Shown here: piece after piece, positions 10,770 through 20,074 of the stretch
Layout of the letters: each line of letters opens with the position of its first letter
How positions within the stretch are numbered: position 1 is the first letter of the stretch
From: Pycnococcus provasolii
Lineage: Eukaryota; Chlorophyta; Pseudoscourfieldiophyceae; Pseudoscourfieldiales; Pycnococcaceae
Assembly (NCBI GenBank): GCA_938743325.2
Contig: OW568871.1
Coordinates: 62,001 to 126,000 of the forward strand
DNA: 64,000 nt
Reading direction: 5' to 3'
Translations under genes and position numbers: made by a program
Notes under the pieces: model-generated
What the model was told of the DNA's origin: nothing
Databases searched by the model: none
The model's input: the letters and a program-made list of their open reading frames with translations, nothing else

Positions 10770-11873
10770 TCACCTCCGCGTCTTCTCAATCGCGGCGTTG
10801 AGCGCCGCGCCGTCGCCCGTCTTGGCCGCGTCCATCTCCTCCTGCGCCGCGGCGCGCGCGCCCTCCTCGCCTTGGACCGTCTCCTTGCGATTCACGCCGC
10901 ACACCTTGGCGCACGAAGGGAAGCTCGTTGCGGCGTAGTCGCAAATCTGGCAAAGCGCCGTCTCCAAGCTCACCTTCTCCTGCATGCAGCTTCCAGCCTG
11001 CTCCTGGAAGCTTTCGAGCTCGCCAGACACCTTTTGTGTTCGAGCGTCACGCTCCTTCACGGCGGTAGCGGCACCCGCGAGGCAGCTCTCCAGCTGGCTC
11101 TCGACACCCTTCTTGTCGCTCAGGCATGTGTCTCGATCCTGGATTGCGAGGTCGCGAGCGCGTATGGCTCGCTCTGCGGACGCGTCGTGCTTAAGGTTCT
11201 CGTTGTGAAGCTGCAGATCAAGCTCTCGTCGGCTCTCCTCCGCCTCGCGCAGGATCTTTGCGGTTGACGTCTTGACGGCCGTGTCCGTCTTCGCCTGGCA
11301 CTCCACCTGAAGGTCGTCGCGCTCACGCTCAGCCTGCTCGCGACGTCGCTCCGCCTCCTCCACGCGTCGGTCGTTCGCCTTGTGGCTGTTGTGATGCTCA
11401 TCCTCACACGTTCTCTGCGCTCGCTTCATGGCCACCTCCACGTCACCGCAGTGTCCGCACTTGGAGTCGCATCGCGTGAGCTCTGCCTGCACCTCCTCCA
11501 GCTGCCCCTTGAGGTCGACCACCGTATTTGCCGAAGCTCCCATGTTTTCCAGCTGCGCAGCTTGCTGCCGCGCGTCGTTGCACTTCGCCAGCTCGCGGCT
11601 TATTGTTTCCGCCTTGACGCTGTCGGATGAGCGCAGTATGGACAGTTTTGCGCGCTCTGCACGCACGGAGCCGTGCGAGTGGAAGATGATCCCGCCGATG
11701 AGAAGTCCAAGCAGTGCGCCCGCGACGAAGGGGTGCGTGGGCGTTTTGGTGCTTCGCAGCCCGAGCAGAGCGGAGATGTTGTTGACGAACTGCGCGATAG
11801 GCGACTCGTCGCCACCCGATCGCCGGCCGGCTGACCGCGCGGCGGGTGCGCTGGAGCTTTCGACGTCGGGCAT
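10770..11873 (-). CDS. Single-pass membrane coiled-coil protein, function unknown
   Basis: From the Met at 11873 (MPDVESS) the protein is 367 aa. The frame is open to 12047, but the added 58 residues are Pro/Ser-rich and start in likely promoter DNA. A short polar N-terminus is followed by one membrane segment (PFVAGALLGLLIGGIIF, about 68-85) and then about 230 residues of Glu/Arg/Ala/Gln-rich heptads typical of coiled coil, for example VEEAERRREQAERERDDL. Regularly spaced Cys residues (CDSKCGHCGD, CQICDYA, CAKVCG) could form disulfides or bind metal. I do not recognise a family; type II topology with a rod-like lumenal or cytosolic domain is inference. Confidence 0.65.
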   Translation of the reverse strand: MPDVESSSAPAARSAGRRSGGDESPIAQFVNNISALLGLRSTKTPTHPFVAGALLGLLIGGIIFHSHGSVRAERAKLSILRSSDSVKAETISRELAKCNDARQQAAQLENMGASANTVVDLKGQLEEVQAELTRCDSKCGHCGDVEVAMKRAQRTCEDEHHNSHKANDRRVEEAERRREQAERERDDLQVECQAKTDTAVKTSTAKILREAEESRRELDLQLHNENLKHDASAERAIRARDLAIQDRDTCLSDKKGVESQLESCLAGAATAVKERDARTQKVSGELESFQEQAGSCMQEKVSLETALCQICDYAATSFPSCAKVCGVNRKETVQGEEGARAAAQEEMDAAKTGDGAALNAAIEKTRR

Positions 11874-12524
11874 GGGTGGCGGGGGAGAGTGGGCCGCGTT
11901 GGGCTCTTGCGATCGCGCGGTGCCGGAGGGCGGAGGGCGGAGGGGAGGGGGCGAGGGCGGGGAAGCGGAGTCCTTTACATTACACCGGAACGAAAAGGTC
12001 GTATCTAGCATAAACCAACGTGTTTTGTATGGACATGCAAGACGCAACCTTCATGAAATTCCCCCTGAATTTGACGCAGAGGCCTCCCATATCACAGGGA
12101 TGTTCACACTTCACAGGGAGCTAATATGAGTAGGACCATGAGGTGGTTCTACGACGGATCCCCTTATTCATCCATTGTGCGCCGTGATGGACTTTTCACT
12201 AAACTTGGTGACTTTTCAACTGGTGCGTACATAATGCGCCTTGATGTCCTTCATAGCAACTTGAACCAACTTAATGAACGAGATTTATGTGTCACGCACC
12301 GAGCACGCGCCGAATGTGCAGCTCGTCAAAGAGTCGTTGCGTTGTCGAGGGAGGGAGGTGGTTGTCGAGTGCGAGGCTTGGTCTCTGAGTTTCACTGATT
12401 ATGCTCAAGTACGCGTTCTTGTGCATTGTGTATATTCATCACTACACACAACACTTTGAATAAACCTCTCACTACTCAACGCGTGTGCACTGCTCAGCTC
12501 ATCTGATGTTCGTGTGTGGAGAGG
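11874..12524. other. Intergenic, no supported gene
   Basis: About 650 bp between the coiled-coil gene and the palindrome. A 90-codon frame (12126-12398, plus) shows no domain and no composition bias that would support coding. A TTGAATAAACC near 12457 could be a poly(A)-type signal for an unseen transcript. Confidence 0.4.
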
Positions 12525-12648
12525 TTTTTTATGGTATGTTTTTGGTCACATTACCCGCTTGCAAGGGTCGGTTACACCTCTAAGTCTAAAAGAACAAATT
12601 ATAAAACCAAAACACAAACGAAGCTTTCGGCGTGCTTAGTGCAGGTAC

Positions 12649-13061
12649 TTAGTGCGGGATGGTGTATCCCGCGAACACCGCGAGCACGGCAGCAACCGCA
12701 GGCGCAATGGCACCGACGTTGGCGCCCGACGACGAGCCCGAGGAAGAGCTGCCCTTGGGCTGCGTCTCCATGCCGCGCTCGACGACACCGCCGAACACGT
12801 TGCCGTTGATCTTCTTCACCTCGGAGTTCTTGCTCCAGCGAGCGGCGTACTTCGGTCCGGGCTTGACGAAGATGCTCTCACCGAGCACACGCTCCTGGCC
12901 GAAGATGCCACCGGCACCTGCGACGCGCACATCGCTGTGTGTGCATGTTGAGTGTGTGACGTGTGAGTTATCGTGAGTGTTGTGCGTGCACGTGCGTTAG
13001 GTAGTGCGTGCGCGACGTACCGCTTGGTAGACTTGATAGAGACACGGGCGGCAGCGTTCAT
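12649..13061 (-). CDS. Small tail-anchored-like protein, paralog A (left arm)
   Basis: Two exons, join(12649..12934, 13021..13061) on the minus strand, with an 86-nt intron (GTACGTCG...ACACAG). The protein is 108 aa, beginning MNAAARVSIKSTKR and continuing DVRVAGAGGIFGQER. The splice is proved by the intronless paralog B, which reads KRDVRVAGAGG without a break. A conserved core (SIFVKPGPKYAARW, NGNVFGGVVERGMETQPKG) is followed by a Ser/Gly linker and one C-terminal hydrophobic segment (AIAPAVAAVLAVFAGYTIPH), as in tail-anchored or small thylakoid/organelle membrane proteins. Family not recognised; a plastid or mitochondrial location is possible but there is no obvious long transit peptide. 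Identical gene in the opposite arm at 15027-15439. Confidence 0.9.
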
Positions 13062-13509
13062 CTTGGTATGTTAGTTGTGTGTTGGTAGTGATGTGATGTG
13101 TGTGTTGATGAGTTGTAGAATGATAGAGGTGATCTGCGAAAAGATAGAAAAGCGAGCCTCGCGGGGGTGGGTTGCTGGAGGTGCGTCCGAGTGGTGTTAT
13201 TCTGCGCTGGTGGCGGGGAGCGGGCAGGGCAACAAGGCGCATGGGGCAGCCAACGGAGGAGAGCACGCAGAGAACGTTTGGGGCGCAAATCTCCCGTTGT
13301 GGAGGCCCGTCGAATACGGCTCGATTGGTCGACACCCACTCGCATGTCACAGCCCCGGCCCCCCGACTTTGCCCGGGGGATACCGCTTCCGAGCCAATAG
13401 AATCGATTGTGCGAATCGCGTCCCCGGCCCCCCTCCCCCAAATATCACGCACAGAGCGACGTCATTCTACCTTCTCTCACACACACACACACATTTTTCA
13501 CACGCAAAC
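13062..13509. promoter_or_regulatory. Shared divergent promoter of genes A and B (left arm)
   Basis: 448 bp between the A and B start codons. It has two CCAAT boxes in opposite orientation, ATTGG at 13324-13328 and CCAAT at 13394-13398, the second about 112 bp upstream of the B ATG. A (CA)8 tract lies just before the B start. The right arm carries the same region with two small indels, so the elements are duplicated with the genes. Confidence 0.6.
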
Positions 13510-13818
13510 ATGAACGCTGCCGCACGTGTCTCTGTTAAGCCCGCCAAGCGCGACGTCCGCGTCGCAGGTGCCGGTGGCATCGGTGGCACCAAGCGCGAGA
13601 TCGGAGACAGCATCTTCGTCAAGCCCGGACCGAAGTACGCCGCCCGCTGGGCGAAGAACTCCGAGACGAAGAAGATCAACGGCAACGTGTTCGGCGGCGT
13701 CGTCGAGCGCGGCATGGAGACGCAGCCCAAGGGCAGCGAGGGCACCGACCTCACGAAGGTTGCGCCCGCGGTCGCGGCTGTGCTCGCCGTCTTCGTTGGC
13801 TACCAGATCCCGCACTAA
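13510..13818 (+). CDS. Small tail-anchored-like protein, paralog B (left arm)
   Basis: Intronless, 102 aa: MNAAARVSVKPAKRDVRV start, the same core as paralog A (FVKPGPKYAARW, NGNVFGGVVERGMETQPKG), a shorter linker (SEGTDLTK) and a C-terminal hydrophobic helix ending VGYQIPH. The upstream frame is open from 13075, but the start at 13510 is fixed by identity with A's N-terminus. Divergently paired with A. Function unknown; four near-identical copies suggest a demand for high expression. Confidence 0.92.
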   Translation: MNAAARVSVKPAKRDVRVAGAGGIGGTKREIGDSIFVKPGPKYAARWAKNSETKKINGNVFGGVVERGMETQPKGSEGTDLTKVAPAVAAVLAVFVGYQIPH

Positions 13819-13902
13819 GGCGTTGGTCGCGTTGACGGTCGTCTGTCCACGGACGTCAAACCATTCTTTCCCTCCTGTAACGAAAGCCGCATTGGCGTTC
13901 TT

Positions 13903-14182
13903 GATAATCTCTTAAGAAGTAGTACGTGACTTGATTACTCATTTTCTCTTGATATCCGTGTCAAAAAACTCGTGAAGGGTTTCGTAAGCAACACAACAGG
14001 TCAGGTCTGACTTACAGAACAGATTTGCGCCGTCTTACACGGTAAACGTCTAAACGTAAGGGACTCTTTACTTAATCACGCCGACATCACTTCTCTCGTC
14101 AGAGAGCTAAGGAAGCTGATAAGGTAGTGCAGAACTTGGACAATATGTGCGTTCAAGAGTCGAACAGAAAACTTTCATAATA
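13903..14182. other. Unique spacer at the palindrome centre
   Basis: 280 bp, more A/T-rich than the arms, lying between the two convergent B genes. No ORF or motif I can support. It separates the arms and would form the loop if they pair. Confidence 0.7.
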
Positions 14183-14266
14183 AAGAACGCCAATGCGGCT
14201 TTCGTTACAGGAGGGAAAGAATGGTTTGACGTCCGTGGACAGACGACCGTCAACGCGACCAACGCC

Positions 14267-14575
14267 TTAGTGCGGGATCTGGTAGCCAACGAAGACGGCG
14301 AGCACAGCCGCGACCGCGGGCGCAACCTTCGTGAGGTCGGTGCCCTCGCTGCCCTTGGGCTGCGTCTCCATGCCGCGCTCGACGACGCCGCCGAACACGT
14401 TGCCGTTGATCTTCTTCGTCTCGGAGTTCTTCGCCCAGCGGGCGGCGTACTTCGGTCCGGGCTTGACGAAGATGCTGTCTCCGATCTCGCGCTTGGTGCC
14501 ACCGATGCCACCGGCACCTGCGACGCGGACGTCGCGCTTGGCGGGCTTAACAGAGACACGTGCGGCAGCGTTCAT
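14267..14575 (-). CDS. Small tail-anchored-like protein, paralog B (right arm)
   Basis: The same 102-aa protein as 13510-13818, encoded on the opposite strand. The predicted protein is identical to the left copy, including the VGYQIPH end. Start fixed at 14575 by symmetry. The two B genes are convergent with about 450 bp between stops, and the shared sequence continues about 85 bp past each stop, so their 3' UTRs are probably the same. Confidence 0.92.
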   Translation of the reverse strand: MNAAARVSVKPAKRDVRVAGAGGIGGTKREIGDSIFVKPGPKYAARWAKNSETKKINGNVFGGVVERGMETQPKGSEGTDLTKVAPAVAAVLAVFVGYQIPH

Positions 14576-15026
14576 GTTTGCGTGTGAAAAATGTGTGTGT
14601 GTGTGTGTGAGAGAAGGTAGAATGACGTCGCTCTGTGCGTGATATTTGGGGGAGGGGGGCCGGGGACGCGATTCGCACAATCGATTCTATTGGCTCGGAA
14701 GCGGTATCCCCCGGGCAAAGTCGGGGGGCCGGGGCTGTGACATGCGAGTGGGTGTCGACCAATCGAGCCGTATTCGACGGGCCTCCACAACGGGAGATTT
14801 GCGCCCCAAAACGTTCTCTGCGTGCTCTCCTCCGTTGGCTGCCCCATGCGCCTTGTTGCCCTGCCCGCTCCCCGCCACCAGCGCAGAATAACACCACTCG
14901 GACGCACCTCCAGCAACCCACCCCCGCGAGGCTCGCTTTTCTATCTTTTCGCAGATCACCTCTATCATTCTACAACTCATCAACACACACATCACATCAC
15001 TACCAACACACAACTAACATACCAAG
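14576..15026. promoter_or_regulatory. Shared divergent promoter of genes B and A (right arm)
   Basis: 451 bp, the mirror copy of 13062-13509, differing by one extra CA unit (nine instead of eight) and one extra T. The inverted CCAAT-box pair is retained. Confidence 0.6.
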
Positions 15027-15439
15027 ATGAACGCTGCCGCCCGTGTCTCTATCAAGTCTACCAAGCGGTACGTCGCGCACGCACTACCTAACGCACGTGC
15101 ACGCACAACACTCACGATAACTCACACGTCACACACTCAACATGCACACACAGCGATGTGCGCGTCGCAGGTGCCGGTGGCATCTTCGGCCAGGAGCGTG
15201 TGCTCGGTGAGAGCATCTTCGTCAAGCCCGGACCGAAGTACGCCGCTCGCTGGAGCAAGAACTCCGAGGTGAAGAAGATCAACGGCAACGTGTTCGGCGG
15301 TGTCGTCGAGCGCGGCATGGAGACGCAGCCCAAGGGCAGCTCTTCCTCGGGCTCGTCGTCGGGCGCCAACGTCGGTGCCATTGCGCCTGCGGTTGCTGCC
15401 GTGCTCGCGGTGTTCGCGGGATACACCATCCCGCACTAA
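15027..15439 (+). CDS. Small tail-anchored-like protein, paralog A (right arm)
   Basis: join(15027..15067, 15154..15439), 108 aa, with the same 86-nt intron 15068-15153 as the left copy. The splice falls inside the Arg codon of KR|DVRV. The protein matches the left A copy and ends AGYTIPH. See the left copy for domain notes. Confidence 0.9.
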
Positions 15440-15619
15440 GTACCTGCACTAAGCACGCCGAAAGCTTCGTTTGTGTTTTGGTTTTATAATTTGTTCTTTT
15501 AGACTTAGAGGTGTAACCGACCCTTGCAAGCGGGTAATGTGACCAAAAACATACCAAAAAAAACCTTTTCAACACACAAGCACACATAATCACTACAAAT
15601 AAATTCTATCAAGAGCACA

Positions 15620-18600
15620 CTAGTTGCCACCACCGCGTCGGGTCCGTAGCAAACGAACTGGCGGTAACCGTGCGCGCCGCTCGCGCTCTTGGCGCTCGCG
15701 CTCCTCTTGTTCCTCCGCCTGCTTTCTACGATCAGCTCTTTCGGCTCGAGCATGGATGGACTGCTCGCGTCGCCGTGCAATCTCTCGCTCCTCCTCCTCC
15801 GCTGCGGCAGTCTCCGCCAGGCGCGCCTGCTGTGCAGCCTCCTCCGCTGCACGGGCTGCCTGTTCCTGTGCGGCAGCACGAGCGGCAAGCGCGGCTTCTC
15901 GAGCAGCCTCCTCGCGCCTTTCAGCCTCGAGCGCAAGGTCGTCCTCAAGCCTCCTAGGACGCTTCGGCATGCGCCCTGTTCGAGTCGAGGCAAATGGCAC
16001 GTCTGACGATGGTCCGTCAGCCGTACGAGGATCGACCTGCATCGTAGCTGGCTGTTCACGCTGCCTTGACGCTGCCGCTGCAACCACATCACGAGACAGA
16101 CGCAACAACAAACGTGGGCGGCGTTCCCTTGCGCTGCGAGGCTGACGTGGTACAGCGACGGGAGGCGACACCGGTTCCTGGCCCCTCGTTGTCATTCGCT
16201 CCTCGTCGTCGAAATCATCGTCCTCCTCCTCATCATCATCATCCTCTGCGTAATCCAGCCTCTGAGGCACGCGCACGGTGCGACCGCGGCTGCTCACGAA
16301 TGGCTCGCCGCTTGCTGCTGCGCCAGAGGTAATGACAGCTCCGCTGCGACGACGACGACGACGACGCGACCCCCTGGATCGGCCGGACTGAAGTTGAAAA
16401 TCCTCGTATTCATCCTCCTCGTCATCAATATCATCTTCGTCAACGAGTCCTTCCAAATCCGCGTCGTCCTCGTCGTCCTCATTCCCGTCCTCATTCCAGT
16501 CCTCCTCGTCATCCTCATCGCCTTCGTCGTCGTCGATCGTTCGAAGTGCGCGACGAGCACGTTGGCTAGCACCCGTTGCCGCTGCGCGTCGTGCACGCCT
16601 CTGCTGACGCGCAGTCGATGTACGTCGAAGTTCATCCACCTCGTCATCCTCCGGGTCGTCGCCGTACTCCATTTCAATGTCGTTGTCCTCATCCTCCTCC
16701 TCATCGTCAATAATGACATATTGGCGACCGCGGGTTGCTCCAGCACGCCTCGCTCCCCCTGCTGCGCCAGCTGTCCTTCTCGATGGTCCAGCAGCACCGC
16801 TGGCTCCGGCACCTGCACCGGCTGCCGCGGCGGCGGTGACGCCGACACCTGCAGCTGTTGGTGGGGCACCTCCGGCGCCATTTAGCAAAGCAGCATTGCC
16901 CCAAATGAGTGTCGTCTGCTGCACCAAATTGTTGCGAGCTGCCAAGGCGTCTGGTGCAAGCACGCCACCGCCCATTTCCCATCGCATCGTGATTCGAGGG
17001 AGTGCCGCGTCGCGCTCTGCCACGGCGTGGGAAGGGTATCGGATCATCATGCCTCCATGAGCGCCACCGAGGATGGTGCGTAGATGATTCAGCGACCTCT
17101 CGTACGCAACCGTGTCAGCCACATCGGACCATGGCGAGGATACCGACTGGCCGAGCGGGTCTGGGCGGATCACAACCTCGCGCTCGCCAAATCCATCCGC
17201 CTCGAGCGTGCCTCGTGCATAGCTGTTCGTGTACGATGGCGGATACGCTGTTCCATCCACCATGCACAGCACGCGCTGCGGCGGTCCTGGTGGCTCCGGT
17301 GGCTGCGCCCCCGCGTCTGGTGCATTTGGATCTGATTCGGCACCCGCAACGCCGCCGGTGGCGGTGGCGGTGGCGGTGGGCTGCACGAATTTGTGGAATT
17401 GGCAGAAGTGAGCGGCACTCGCATCGAGCAGCCGTCTCAGCACCATGTCGCCGAGAACGAACACCTGCCCGTATCCATCCGTGCAGATGTACATTGACCC
17501 GTCAGGGCTCCACTGGCCGTCGAGATACGAGTTGCGTTCGCCTGCGCAGCGGCTCGGGTCCACCTCGAGAGGTTGGCACTGGTTAATGGCCACGCCACGC
17601 GCCACATCCCACATCACAACTACTCCGTCGTATCCAGCTGATATGGCTATGTGAGGGTGCCATGGGTGCGTGTTCAGCACGAATACGTCCGACACATGGC
17701 TACGCAACACACTTTGCGGCTCTCCAGTCCAGGCGTCGAAGATGCGAAGCGAGAAGTCCGACGCCGACGCCACCACACGCCGGTCATCGCAGGTGAAAGA
17801 CGCCCACACCAGTGCGGGTACGGGAGGCTTTTTTCTAGAAGCGGCGCCAGCTGATGCGTTGGCACCTCTGTTGGCAGTGCCGGCACTGGCGTCGACACCG
17901 TCAGGCGAGGATGGGAACATGTCGCAGTGTAGGCGGTGTGCCATCTCCCAACTGCGCGATGCAGCAGCTGCTGCAGTCGAGGTCGAAGCCTTACCACGCG
18001 GGCGATTCGAAGATGTGCCCCCCGCGCCCTTGGCGGCGGTGGCAGTCGCGCACTTCTGGTGTGGACGCCAAATGCGCACGGCGCCATCCTGCGATACTGT
18101 GAGCACAGCGCTCGTCTTGTGCGCGGAGAACACGTGCTGGATGGATGCGGCGTGCCCTTTCAGATCGCCAACCACTGCCAGTTGCATGGCAGGCTGGCCA
18201 GACGCAGAAAGCGCCGCGGCTGATGACGCGAGGTTGGCACGCACGTCGGCAGGAATCTGATTCACGCCATGGTATGACGGGCCGCGGTGGTGGTGGTGGT
18301 GGTGGTGGTGGTGGTGCGACGGCGACATCGACGACGACGCTGCCGTCGCCTTGCCCTTTTCCCTCTCGCGAGCCTCAGTCTCGGCAGCAAGCGCGGCAGC
18401 GCGCACGCTCCTGGGTCGGCCGATAGATGCATGCTCTCCGCCGCTGAGTATTTCGCTCACGCCGAGCTCGAGCATCCATGCCGTTCCATCGGACGCGCCG
18501 GCGACGGCAAAGCGTCCAGATGCATCGAACTGGACGCCCCAGAGTTTGATGGCAGCACGTGCGGGCACGGCGCGCCCTGCAGCTTCCGCGGGTGCAGGCG

Positions 18601-19642
18601 CAGCTCTCGGCATATTCGGGTCATCGTAGTAGTACTTAGTACTATGAGCCCGCGGTTCAGCGCCTGGCGTGACGTCGGCGGCGTCGAAAACGGACAGAGG
18701 CGCGAGCGTTGCGCCGGCGTCGCCGGCAGCCCACAGGCACACAGCACCGTCCTCGGCACTCGTCATGAATAGACCAGGTATGCTGGGATGGTAGACAATC
18801 TGCGTTGGCGTCTTCACGTGGTGCACGTGTCTTGACGCGAGCGTTCCGAGCTCACCCGCGCAGAGATGCCAGCTGAGCACGGATCCGTCGTTCGCGCACG
18901 TGCTGACGGTGGACTCGTCAACGCTCACGCTGATGTCGACGATATCCCCCCCGTGCCCGATGCACGTCGCTAGTAGCAGTGTTGTTCGCGAGCACCATAT
19001 TTTGACCTCTCCGTCATCTGCGCCGGTGATGAAGAATCGTCCCGTGGGTGAGAAGTTTATGCAGTACACCGCGTCACGGTGTCCAGCCAGGAATCGAATT
19101 GGCTCGATGGACTTCGCGGTGTGCTGCGCGGGCGGCAGCGGCACGCGTCTTCGTCCACCGCACTCCCTCTCCATGACGTGTCGCGTGACAGACGCCGTCG
19201 TTGCGTGCCTCGACGACGGCGGTTGGCGTCGACGAAGGAGAGGCGGGTTGGTTGGTGTTATTGCGTTGTTTGCGAGAGTTGCAGAGAGAGGCTTCGCGAG
19301 AGAAGCGGCGCTGTAGTCGAGCAGTGACGTTATTCGCGGACATCCTCCTGGCCTGGCCGTTTCGAGTTCAACGAGTTTGCACATGAGTGCGTTTAGTCCT
19401 CCGGACGCTGCCGCAGCCGCTTGCTGCGAAGCCGCGAGTTGCTCGTACGAGACGGCGTGAGCAGCCCCCGTGTAGTCGCGTCTCATCGGTAGACGAGATG
19501 ATAGCGCCTGCTCAAGCTCTTGTACTAAGTGAGGAGGAATGAGAGGACTTAAGTAGTGAAGTGCAAGGAACGCGACATCCGATGACAACGAGGCTCCCTG
19601 AACAGCCAAAGAGGAGGAGGAGGCATCGTGGTTCATGGGCAT
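15620..19642 (-). CDS. BRWD/PHIP-like WD40 protein lacking a visible bromodomain
   Basis: 1340 aa from MPMNHDAS at 19642; the frame stays open to 19855, but that DNA holds a TCTGC repeat and is probably 5' UTR. The N-terminus (FLALHYLSPLIPPHLVQELE) resembles the helical start of BRWD/PHIP proteins. WD40 repeats span roughly 180-800, with typical family segments: GHRDAVYCINFSPTGRFFIT, GADDGEVKIW, SAGYDGVVVMWD and WSPDGSMYICTDGYG. A ten-His run and Ala/Gly-rich loops interrupt the propeller. From about 1000 on it is acidic (EEDEDNDIEMEYGDD, DEEEDDDFDDEER) alternating with Arg-rich patches, ending in an Ala/Glu/Arg coiled coil. Animal and plant BRWD proteins carry bromodomains after the WD40 part; none is visible here. 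A chromatin or CUL4-adaptor role is inference from the family. Confidence 0.8.
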   Translation of the reverse strand: MPMNHDASSSSLAVQGASLSSDVAFLALHYLSPLIPPHLVQELEQALSSRLPMRRDYTGAAHAVSYEQLAASQQAAAAASGGLNALMCKLVELETARPGGCPRITSLLDYSAASLAKPLSATLANNAITPTNPPLLRRRQPPSSRHATTASVTRHVMERECGGRRRVPLPPAQHTAKSIEPIRFLAGHRDAVYCINFSPTGRFFITGADDGEVKIWCSRTTLLLATCIGHGGDIVDISVSVDESTVSTCANDGSVLSWHLCAGELGTLASRHVHHVKTPTQIVYHPSIPGLFMTSAEDGAVCLWAAGDAGATLAPLSVFDAADVTPGAEPRAHSTKYYYDDPNMPRAAPAPAEAAGRAVPARAAIKLWGVQFDASGRFAVAGASDGTAWMLELGVSEILSGGEHASIGRPRSVRAAALAAETEAREREKGKATAASSSMSPSHHHHHHHHHHRGPSYHGVNQIPADVRANLASSAAALSASGQPAMQLAVVGDLKGHAASIQHVFSAHKTSAVLTVSQDGAVRIWRPHQKCATATAAKGAGGTSSNRPRGKASTSTAAAAASRSWEMAHRLHCDMFPSSPDGVDASAGTANRGANASAGAASRKKPPVPALVWASFTCDDRRVVASASDFSLRIFDAWTGEPQSVLRSHVSDVFVLNTHPWHPHIAISAGYDGVVVMWDVARGVAINQCQPLEVDPSRCAGERNSYLDGQWSPDGSMYICTDGYGQVFVLGDMVLRRLLDASAAHFCQFHKFVQPTATATATGGVAGAESDPNAPDAGAQPPEPPGPPQRVLCMVDGTAYPPSYTNSYARGTLEADGFGEREVVIRPDPLGQSVSSPWSDVADTVAYERSLNHLRTILGGAHGGMMIRYPSHAVAERDAALPRITMRWEMGGGVLAPDALAARNNLVQQTTLIWGNAALLNGAGGAPPTAAGVGVTAAAAAGAGAGASGAAGPSRRTAGAAGGARRAGATRGRQYVIIDDEEEDEDNDIEMEYGDDPEDDEVDELRRTSTARQQRRARRAAATGASQRARRALRTIDDDEGDEDDEEDWNEDGNEDDEDDADLEGLVDEDDIDDEEDEYEDFQLQSGRSRGSRRRRRRRSGAVITSGAAASGEPFVSSRGRTVRVPQRLDYAEDDDDEEEDDDFDDEERMTTRGQEPVSPPVAVPRQPRSARERRPRLLLRLSRDVVAAAASRQREQPATMQVDPRTADGPSSDVPFASTRTGRMPKRPRRLEDDLALEAERREEAAREAALAARAAAQEQAARAAEEAAQQARLAETAAAEEEEREIARRREQSIHARAERADRRKQAEEQEERERQERERRARLPPVRLLRTRRGGGN

Positions 19643-20074
19643 CGCCACTCTTCCCCCTGAGACCGAAAGTGAAAGGGGAAGGGGAGAGCCGGGTTGTTCA
19701 GGGGGCCTGCTTTGCTCTGCTCTGCTCTGCTCTGCTTCGAAGACGAAGACGAAGACGTTCAAAATAGCAAACCCAAACCCCCTGAACAAGTCCACATCAG
19801 CAGTGCAAGAGGGGATCCCGAAGAGAGAGAGAATGGAGGGAGGAGATGACCCCATATGTTGGGAAAGGATGTCGATTCAAGGATGTGTCCCCGCGCATTG
19901 ACCGGGAATGATGCCTGTTCCGCCGCCGGGCCCCCCCCTGGGGTACACTTGTGCACCCGTGGCAACCAAACCCCCTGTTTCTTTTTGGGAGAAGAAAAGT
20001 TATCCAAAAGAAGAAAACTCCTCGTCATTCTTGTTGTTGTTGTTCGTTTGTCATATAATAGAATATTATAGAAT
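19643..20074. other. Divergent promoter region
   Basis: 432 bp between the WD40 gene and the DnaJ zinc-finger gene, which point away from each other. It contains a short TCTGC pentamer repeat (about 19709-19736) and T-rich DNA (TTGTTGTTGTT) near 20030. No gene seen. Confidence 0.5.

Larger units (their letters stand above)
12525..15563. repeat. Large palindrome: two ~1.38-kb inverted arms, 280-bp spacer
   Basis: Left arm about 12525-13902, right arm about 14183-15563. Paired positions sum to 28085 in the inner part (13510+14575, 13818+14267, 13902+14183) and 28088 in the outer part (13061+15027, 12649+15439). The 3-bp shift is explained by one CA unit (8 versus 9) and one T in the gttt/gtttt run, both in the shared promoter. 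The arms are otherwise nearly identical where I compared them. Identity fades near 12510-12525 and 15563-15578. Each arm carries a divergent pair of paralogous genes, so the layout is A(-) B(+) spacer B(-) A(+). Confidence 0.97.

Noticed and set aside
12126-12398. 90-aa plus-strand ORF
   Set aside because: No domain, no coding bias, ends in unrelated DNA; likely chance.
13075-13818. 247-aa N-terminally extended form of paralog B
   Set aside because: The extension lies in the A/B promoter; start at 13510 matches the N-terminus of paralog A.
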